Assembly (NCBI RefSeq): GCF_014193655.1 | Contig: NZ_JACHZQ010000007.1 | Location: 363,417-427,416 of the forward strand | Length of the DNA stretch: 64,000 bases | Direction: 5' to 3' | Source: Rhizobium sp. BK313 | GTDB taxonomy: Bacteria > Pseudomonadota > Alphaproteobacteria > Rhizobiales > Rhizobiaceae | Shown here: positions 59,981 through 64,000 of the stretch, piece by piece | How the letters are laid out: each line of letters starts with the position of its first letter | Position numbering within the stretch: position 1 is the stretch's first letter | Notes under the pieces: generated by a model | What the model saw: only the letters and a program-made list of their open reading frames with translations | Databases searched by the model: none | What the model was told of the DNA's origin: nothing | Translations under genes and position numbers: made by a program

Positions 59981-61231
59981 CTAGAGTCGCGAAGAGCTCA
60001 GTGCGTCATACGCATCGATCAAACGATCCACATCCAGTCCCTGTTCTTGCGGCCCAAAACTTAAATGGCTGACAGTGAAATCGGCATAAATCGCAGTCGG
60101 CCGATTAAGGAAGGTCGGCAGATCGACCGTCAGCGCGTATTCATCGTCACCTTTGGGGAGAGCCATGTGCAACAGGTCTTTTCCGAGCCAGGATATGAAG
60201 TTGATCGATTGACGCTCCGTCCATTCGACGACTTTATCCGGCAAGGGCAGATACTTGTCATTCTTTTCCAGGAAGAAGTCGTGAAGCTGAGTTGCGCGCT
60301 CGGCGCTTAGCCACAAACTTCCTCCGAACCCTCCTGGGGGTCGTTCAAAATGACCCAACTCGTCAGGAAGTGCTCCGCCTAATTGTTGGAAATAGGCACA
60401 CACACCATTGTTCACGACATTCGCGGAGACGACGAAGTAGTTCGGGTTGGCCCTTCTGAACTCGATGAATTCGCTGAGTTTTTCCAGGTCCAGATAGACG
60501 ATGTCGTCATCGCACTTCAGGAATACCGCGCTGGAAAAATTCTGCAGTCGTTTCGCGTAATAGTCATAGGCTTGCCAATACGGCAGCTTTTCATTTGGAT
60601 TTCCGACATAACGCCGCACGGGGGCGTTTACATCGCAGAGTTCCAAATCCGCGCTCCATCCTCCACGGACCATAACCGATGCACCTGAACTCAAATTCAG
60701 TTCGGGCCATTTGCCGACGGTCACACCATTGACCTGAAGTGCGGGAACTCCTGCAGAATCGAGGCTGAGGACGACCTGATTCGGCAGGCTTGGCGAGAGA
60801 ACGCCGGGAGTCGATTTGCTCCAAATGATCGCCGCTTCATTCCTGCGTGCGAAATTATTCAGGTCATTGGGCTTGATGCTGCGGAGAACAGAATGCGTAT
60901 TCATCCAACCGCCAACAACAATTTCGAAATAGTCGTCGACCTCACCATGCGGAAGAATGGCAATATGAAGGTCGTGATCAATTTTCGCATTTGCGCGGAA
61001 CGAGGAACGAGGTGTAACGGCTCCCTTTAATTGGTAAGGCGCCTCGGACCCCATATATCGCGCCGGGCCGAACTCACGCGTGACCCACTCGTTATCTTGA
61101 GCGGAACGCGTAAAATCCCATATGTGCCATTCATCGATTATCCCGTCATTGATTGCCTTGCGGATATACTTTGTCAGAATCTCCATTCGCTTTTGCCGCC
61201 CGGCAAACGTCACAAGTATAACAGGAGTCAT
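59981..61231 (-). CDS. Glycosyltransferase with an inserted FAMeT-like domain
   Basis: A 416-residue protein without signal peptide. Residues 1-60 (MTPVILVTFAGRQKRMEILT, IDEWHIWDFTRS) and 215-360 (YWQAYDYYAKRLQ, VFLKCDDDIVYLD with DDD at 241-243) resemble a GT-A glycosyltransferase. Between them, about 65-205, is a beta-rich block (KIDHDLHIAILPHG, DDYFEIVVGGWMNTHSVLRS, LQVNGVTVGKWPELN) that looks like the farnesoic-acid O-methyltransferase/FAMeT carbohydrate-binding-like domain (PF12248). It starts 34 bases after the TPR glycosyltransferase and is probably in its operon. Sugar and acceptor are unknown. Confidence 0.7.
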   Translation of the reverse strand: MTPVILVTFAGRQKRMEILTKYIRKAINDGIIDEWHIWDFTRSAQDNEWVTREFGPARYMGSEAPYQLKGAVTPRSSFRANAKIDHDLHIAILPHGEVDDYFEIVVGGWMNTHSVLRSIKPNDLNNFARRNEAAIIWSKSTPGVLSPSLPNQVVLSLDSAGVPALQVNGVTVGKWPELNLSSGASVMVRGGWSADLELCDVNAPVRRYVGNPNEKLPYWQAYDYYAKRLQNFSSAVFLKCDDDIVYLDLEKLSEFIEFRRANPNYFVVSANVVNNGVCAYFQQLGGALPDELGHFERPPGGFGGSLWLSAERATQLHDFFLEKNDKYLPLPDKVVEWTERQSINFISWLGKDLLHMALPKGDDEYALTVDLPTFLNRPTAIYADFTVSHLSFGPQEQGLDVDRLIDAYDALSSSRL

Positions 61232-61265
61232 AGCGCCCTCTTGAATTGCATCTTTTTGCCGGAAA

Positions 61266-63320
61266 TCAATTTTGAAGTGACATCGGCTCTTTCAACAGAC
61301 GGGAGTCGCGCGCAAGCGGCGCATAATCGTTCCATTGGGCCAGTTTCTCGAGGTAGCGCTTCCGGTAGGCGAGTTCGTCCTCGAATTCGACATTCTCCAG
61401 GACAATCTCGGCGCCGATCTCGTAATAGACGTCAAGATTTCGCAGGTCGGGCACCGGCGTTTCTCCGCGCTCGATTTCACCCTGCATCTGCCAAAACAAG
61501 TATTCGAGGCGCCGCGCGAGAGCCGGTATATCGCGCAGGGTGCTGGTCTCACGCTGGCGCTGCAGAGAGTCCCTGATCGTCGCGAGACTTTCGCGGTCGT
61601 GCGCGAAGGCGATGGCTCGGCTTTCGTAGTCATCGGGTCCGCTGCAGATCAGCTCCGGAACGCCGGCGGCAGAGACGATGCTGCCGCAGAACCGCGAGGC
61701 AAAGCTCTTTCCGGGGAGCGTCAGAACTGGCAATCCGACGGTGATCGCGTCCGCCGCAGTGGAATGCGCTCCATAGGGAAAGGTGTCCAGGAAGAGATCG
61801 GCGAGAGCGATCCGCGCGAGATGGTTCGGATTGGCGGCCTTTGGCGCAAAGATGAGGCGCTCGGGATCTACGCCCCTTTGCGCGGCCAACTGGCGCAGGC
61901 GTTCGTTGACGTCCTCCGCTTCCGCAAGCAACCACAGCACGCTGCCGGGCGTCGCGGAAAGGATTGTCATCCAGCGCTTAAAGCAATTGGCGGTGATCTT
62001 CTGCATCCCGTTGAGGCAGGCATAGACGAAAGCATCCTCCGGCAGGCCGGCCTCCGCGCGGGTCGGCCGTGCGGCGATCTGCCGTTTGCGGTCGATTGGC
62101 TGGTCGCAGGCAATCCGCAGCACCTTTTCCGAATAGTAGATTTCGTTTGCCGGCGGGATAATGTGCTCGTCCGCGATTATGTATTGATGGAACGGGCTGC
62201 CCATCGAGCCGGGATAGCCGCAGAAATTGACGATGACCGGCGCCGGCCGGTAGGCGAAGATCTTTGTCCGCGCGAGTTTCGTGTAGCCATTGACGTCGAC
62301 GAGAACGTCGATTTCGTCGGCGCGGATTTGCTTTGCCGCTTCGATATCGCTGAGCGCATAGATGTCGCGCCAGCAATCCACGGCATTCTTGATCCGCATT
62401 TGCGTTGCGTCGTTGGCACGCGGTTCGCCGCAATAATAAGCGAAGACCTCGACACTGCGCTTGTCATGCAACTCCAGAACTTCCCTGAGGGCAAAACCGA
62501 CCGCGTGATCACGCAAATCCGATGAGACATAGCCGACGCGCAGACGCTCTCCGGTTCCCGATTTCTGCTTCGGCGTCGGGCGTGGGAAGCCGCTGAGATC
62601 GGGCCGTCCGATCAGGGATTTGTTGTAGCGATAGGCTTTCGCGAGCTGAAATAGCGGATCGTCTGCATAGCAGCCAAGTATCAAAGGCGACATCGCGTCC
62701 AGCAATTGTCGGGCTGAGACATGCTCGGACGTAACGAGGGTCGGCCACTTGCACTGGCGCTGCCGCAATGACGTCCAATGTTGGCCCGCCTCGGTCTTGC
62801 CGGGCTGCAGCTCGATCGCCTGCCACAAAGCTGCTTCCGCCTCTTCCAGCAAGCCGGCGCCTTCGAGAACGCGGCCTATGTGCTGGAGCGTCATCAGACG
62901 ATAGCCAATCCGGTCAGGCGAAATTTCGGCAGTTGCCTTCGCGAAGCTTCGCCATTGTTCGACGGCCCGATGGTTCAGGCCGCAATCTTCCAGCACACGG
63001 CCGAGATTGATGTGCGCCGGCCCGAACAGCGGATCGAGTTTCAAACACGCGCGCAAAGCGTGGATCGCGCCCGCGGCGTCGCCAGTCTGGTTGGCGGAGA
63101 CCGCGTAGTTGAAATAGACGAGATGCAGCAGAGGATTGGTGTCGTTGAACGCGATCCAGGTCTTGTAAAGCTCGGTTGCCTGCGGCTGCTTTCCGGCGCC
63201 GCTCAGGACTTCGGCAATCTGGAACAACTCGCCAAGCGGCAGTTGCTGATTCCGCGCCCGCTCCAACGCAGCGACGAAAGGCGATACTTGGGTCGAGACA
63301 GATGCAATATTGACGGTCAT
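61266..63320 (-). CDS. TPR-containing SPINDLY/OGT-like glycosyltransferase (GT41 type)
   Basis: A 684-residue cytosolic enzyme. Residues about 35-215 contain TPR-like helices (LLHLVYFNYAVSANQTGDAAGAIHALRACLKLDP, FGPAHINLGRVLEDCGLNHRAVEQW, GLLEEAEAALWQAIELQPGK). The rest is the GT41 GT-B fold: LRVGYVSSDLRDHAVGFALREVLELHDK, EIDVLVDVNGYT, PVIVNFCGYPGSMGSPFHQYIIADEHIIPP, FVYACLNGMQKITANCF, LFLDTFPYGAHSTAADAITVGLPVLTLPG. Such enzymes add GlcNAc, fucose or similar to Ser/Thr of proteins. ATG 63320 follows AGGA; 63326 is possible. The Ser/Thr-rich repeat protein upstream is a possible acceptor. Confidence 0.88.
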   Translation of the reverse strand: MTVNIASVSTQVSPFVAALERARNQQLPLGELFQIAEVLSGAGKQPQATELYKTWIAFNDTNPLLHLVYFNYAVSANQTGDAAGAIHALRACLKLDPLFGPAHINLGRVLEDCGLNHRAVEQWRSFAKATAEISPDRIGYRLMTLQHIGRVLEGAGLLEEAEAALWQAIELQPGKTEAGQHWTSLRQRQCKWPTLVTSEHVSARQLLDAMSPLILGCYADDPLFQLAKAYRYNKSLIGRPDLSGFPRPTPKQKSGTGERLRVGYVSSDLRDHAVGFALREVLELHDKRSVEVFAYYCGEPRANDATQMRIKNAVDCWRDIYALSDIEAAKQIRADEIDVLVDVNGYTKLARTKIFAYRPAPVIVNFCGYPGSMGSPFHQYIIADEHIIPPANEIYYSEKVLRIACDQPIDRKRQIAARPTRAEAGLPEDAFVYACLNGMQKITANCFKRWMTILSATPGSVLWLLAEAEDVNERLRQLAAQRGVDPERLIFAPKAANPNHLARIALADLFLDTFPYGAHSTAADAITVGLPVLTLPGKSFASRFCGSIVSAAGVPELICSGPDDYESRAIAFAHDRESLATIRDSLQRQRETSTLRDIPALARRLEYLFWQMQGEIERGETPVPDLRNLDVYYEIGAEIVLENVEFEDELAYRKRYLEKLAQWNDYAPLARDSRLLKEPMSLQN

Positions 63321-63574
63321 GGACATCCTACGACAAGACGGCCTTGCGGCCGGGGTGTGAACTGACGAGCGAAAGCATCACGCCTTCTATCGTAGCTAGC
63401 TTGCGTCGGACTGGTTGTTTTTCGGCGGGAGGCTTCCCGGCAAGGAGTGTGGCGTCTTCCGGCCGTGAGACATGGCGGTCAGTTAAACGGCGGGGGTAGT
63501 GCGCCCGCCGCCGGCAGCCCGTGACCGATTTCGATTGAATCGCAAATGATTCCGGATTCTCAGCGCGATTCACG

Positions 63575-63603
63575 AAAAACGCCGCGCAATTTCTCGCGCG
63601 GCG
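63575..63603 (-). terminator. Rho-independent terminator of the repeat-protein gene
   Basis: On the minus strand CGCCGCGC and GCGCGGCG pair around an 8-base loop and are followed by TTTTT. It ends the transcript of the repeat protein, so the glycosyltransferase genes need their own promoter. Confidence 0.85.
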
Positions 63604-63613
63604 CCGAAGTCTT

Positions 63614-63643
63614 TTTGCGGCGCGGGTGAAGCCGCGCCGCAAA
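63614..63643. terminator. Second hairpin after the repeat protein
   Basis: TTTGCGGCGCGG and CCGCGCCGCAAA pair perfectly over 12 bases with a 6-base loop, 10 bases past the repeat-protein stop. It lies before the terminator at 63575-63603 and may protect the 3' end or help termination. Confidence 0.55.
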
Positions 63644-63652
63644 CCGTCAGGT

Positions 63653-64000
63653 TTAGTCGTAGGCCGCATAGGCCGAGATGACCGCTGCGACTTGTCCCGC
63701 ATCCAGTGCCTGCACCTGCGTCGTGGTGAAGGCGTACAGTTGGTCGCTGGACAGCGATGCGATGTCGTCTGTGGACAGTCCTCTTAGACCCGCCGTGCTG
63801 ATCGCTGCGATCTCGTCGGTGGAGAAGGTGGCGATATCGTCGGTGGAGAGGGCGCCAACTTCGGTTGCCGTCAGGGCACCGATCTGCGAGCTCGTCAGAG
63901 CGGCGACCTGATCGGTGGAGAGAGCGGCGATCTGCGTCGACTTCAGCGCGGCGACCTGGGCGGTCTTCAGCACACCGATCTGATCGGTGGAGAGGGCGGC
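63653..64000 (-). CDS. Octapeptide-repeat protein, C-terminal part (5' end outside window)
   Basis: The last 115 codons of a protein that enters from the right edge and consists almost entirely of 8-residue repeats of the type [VIL]-x-[AG]-[LFI]-[ST]-[ST]-x-[QED]: VAALKSTQ, IAALSTDQ, VAALTSSQ, IGALTATE, VGALSTDD, IATFSTDE, and so on, ending LDAGQVAAVISAYAAYD. The period implies a regular solenoid with a Ser/Thr face. Similar Ala/Leu/Thr repeats occur in large secreted rhizobial proteins, so an adhesin or surface protein is plausible. GTG 63973 is not the true start. It ends in a strong terminator. Confidence 0.8.
   Translation of the reverse strand, partial: AALSTDQIGVLKTAQVAALKSTQIAALSTDQVAALTSSQIGALTATEVGALSTDDIATFSTDEIAAISTAGLRGLSTDDIASLSSDQLYAFTTTQVQALDAGQVAAVISAYAAYD
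63680..64000 (-). repeat. Degenerate 24-base tandem repeat encoding the octapeptides
   Basis: At least 13 copies of a 24-base unit (for example CTCTCCACCGATCAG with GTCGCC GCT variants) run to the window edge. Copies differ mostly at the third to sixth amino-acid positions, so the array is old enough to have diverged while keeping period. Confidence 0.8.

Noticed and set aside
59670..59984. 104-codon open frame
   Set aside because: No coding character. The 24-codon frame inside it, in another phase, has the ribosome site.
56742..64000. Search for attachment-site duplication of the tRNA 3' end
   Set aside because: No second copy of the TTCAAATCCCTCCTCCGC block was found in the window.

Overview
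The window looks like a chromosomal segment of a Rhizobiaceae alphaproteobacterium, most likely Rhizobium (possibly the R. tropici group, where the lpiA/atvA pair was studied). The reasons are the gap-tkt pair, the DUF4164-zapA-6S RNA block, a complete sqdB-sqdD-sqdC sulfolipid operon, the lpiA-atvA acid-tolerance operon, Omp25-like porins, a serC leader RNA of the alphaproteobacterial type, and high-GC coding with frequent GTG/TTG starts and 4-base gene overlaps. Species assignment is inference.

Left part (1-19.8 kb): the end of a K+/H+ antiporter gene, a glycolipid-binding-family gene, gap and tkt on the minus strand, then DUF4164, zapA and 6S RNA on the plus strand. About 14 kb of accessory-type genes follow: a ClC channel with a divergent MarR regulator, two short-chain dehydrogenases, an MmyB-type regulator, an epimerase, an ArsR/SRPBCC divergent pair, an MFS/HxlR divergent pair, and lpiA-atvA (lysyl-phosphatidylglycerol synthesis/flipping and its periplasmic partner). 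Several divergent pairs have palindromes between them that look like operators.

Middle (19.0-56.8 kb): largely core genes. These are a HAD hydrolase, 5-formyl-THF cyclo-ligase, YmdB, a metallo-hydrolase and YebC; the ruvC-ruvA-ruvB recombination genes, with a VapBC toxin-antitoxin pair between ruvC and ruvA and a 35-codon ORF between ruvA and ruvB; a phosphoesterase, a NUDIX hydrolase and a DinB protein; sqdBDC; ybgC and the Tol-Pal envelope system (tolQ, tolR, tolA, an extra TolA-C-like gene, tolB, pal, cpoB); tilS, ftsH and glmM with a Cys-rich protein gene between the last two; an SH3b protein, two outer-membrane beta-barrel proteins and a GT25 transferase; serC-serA; a four-gene phospholipid cassette (acyltransferase, CDP-diacylglycerol synthase-like, small membrane protein, CDP-alcohol phosphotransferase); mnmA; and an elongator tRNA-Met.

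Right part (56.8-64 kb): sparse, accessory-looking DNA after the tRNA. It holds a secreted sulfatase with a CTAGR active-site motif, a small coiled-coil protein, a probable 24-residue membrane peptide, and a minus-strand group of a glycosyltransferase carrying an inserted FAMeT-like domain, a TPR-containing SPINDLY/OGT-like glycosyltransferase, and the end of a protein built from Ser/Thr-rich 8-residue repeats. This last group is the best candidate for an undescribed system: a protein O-glycosylation module next to its possible acceptor. No transposase, phage gene or CRISPR array was seen.
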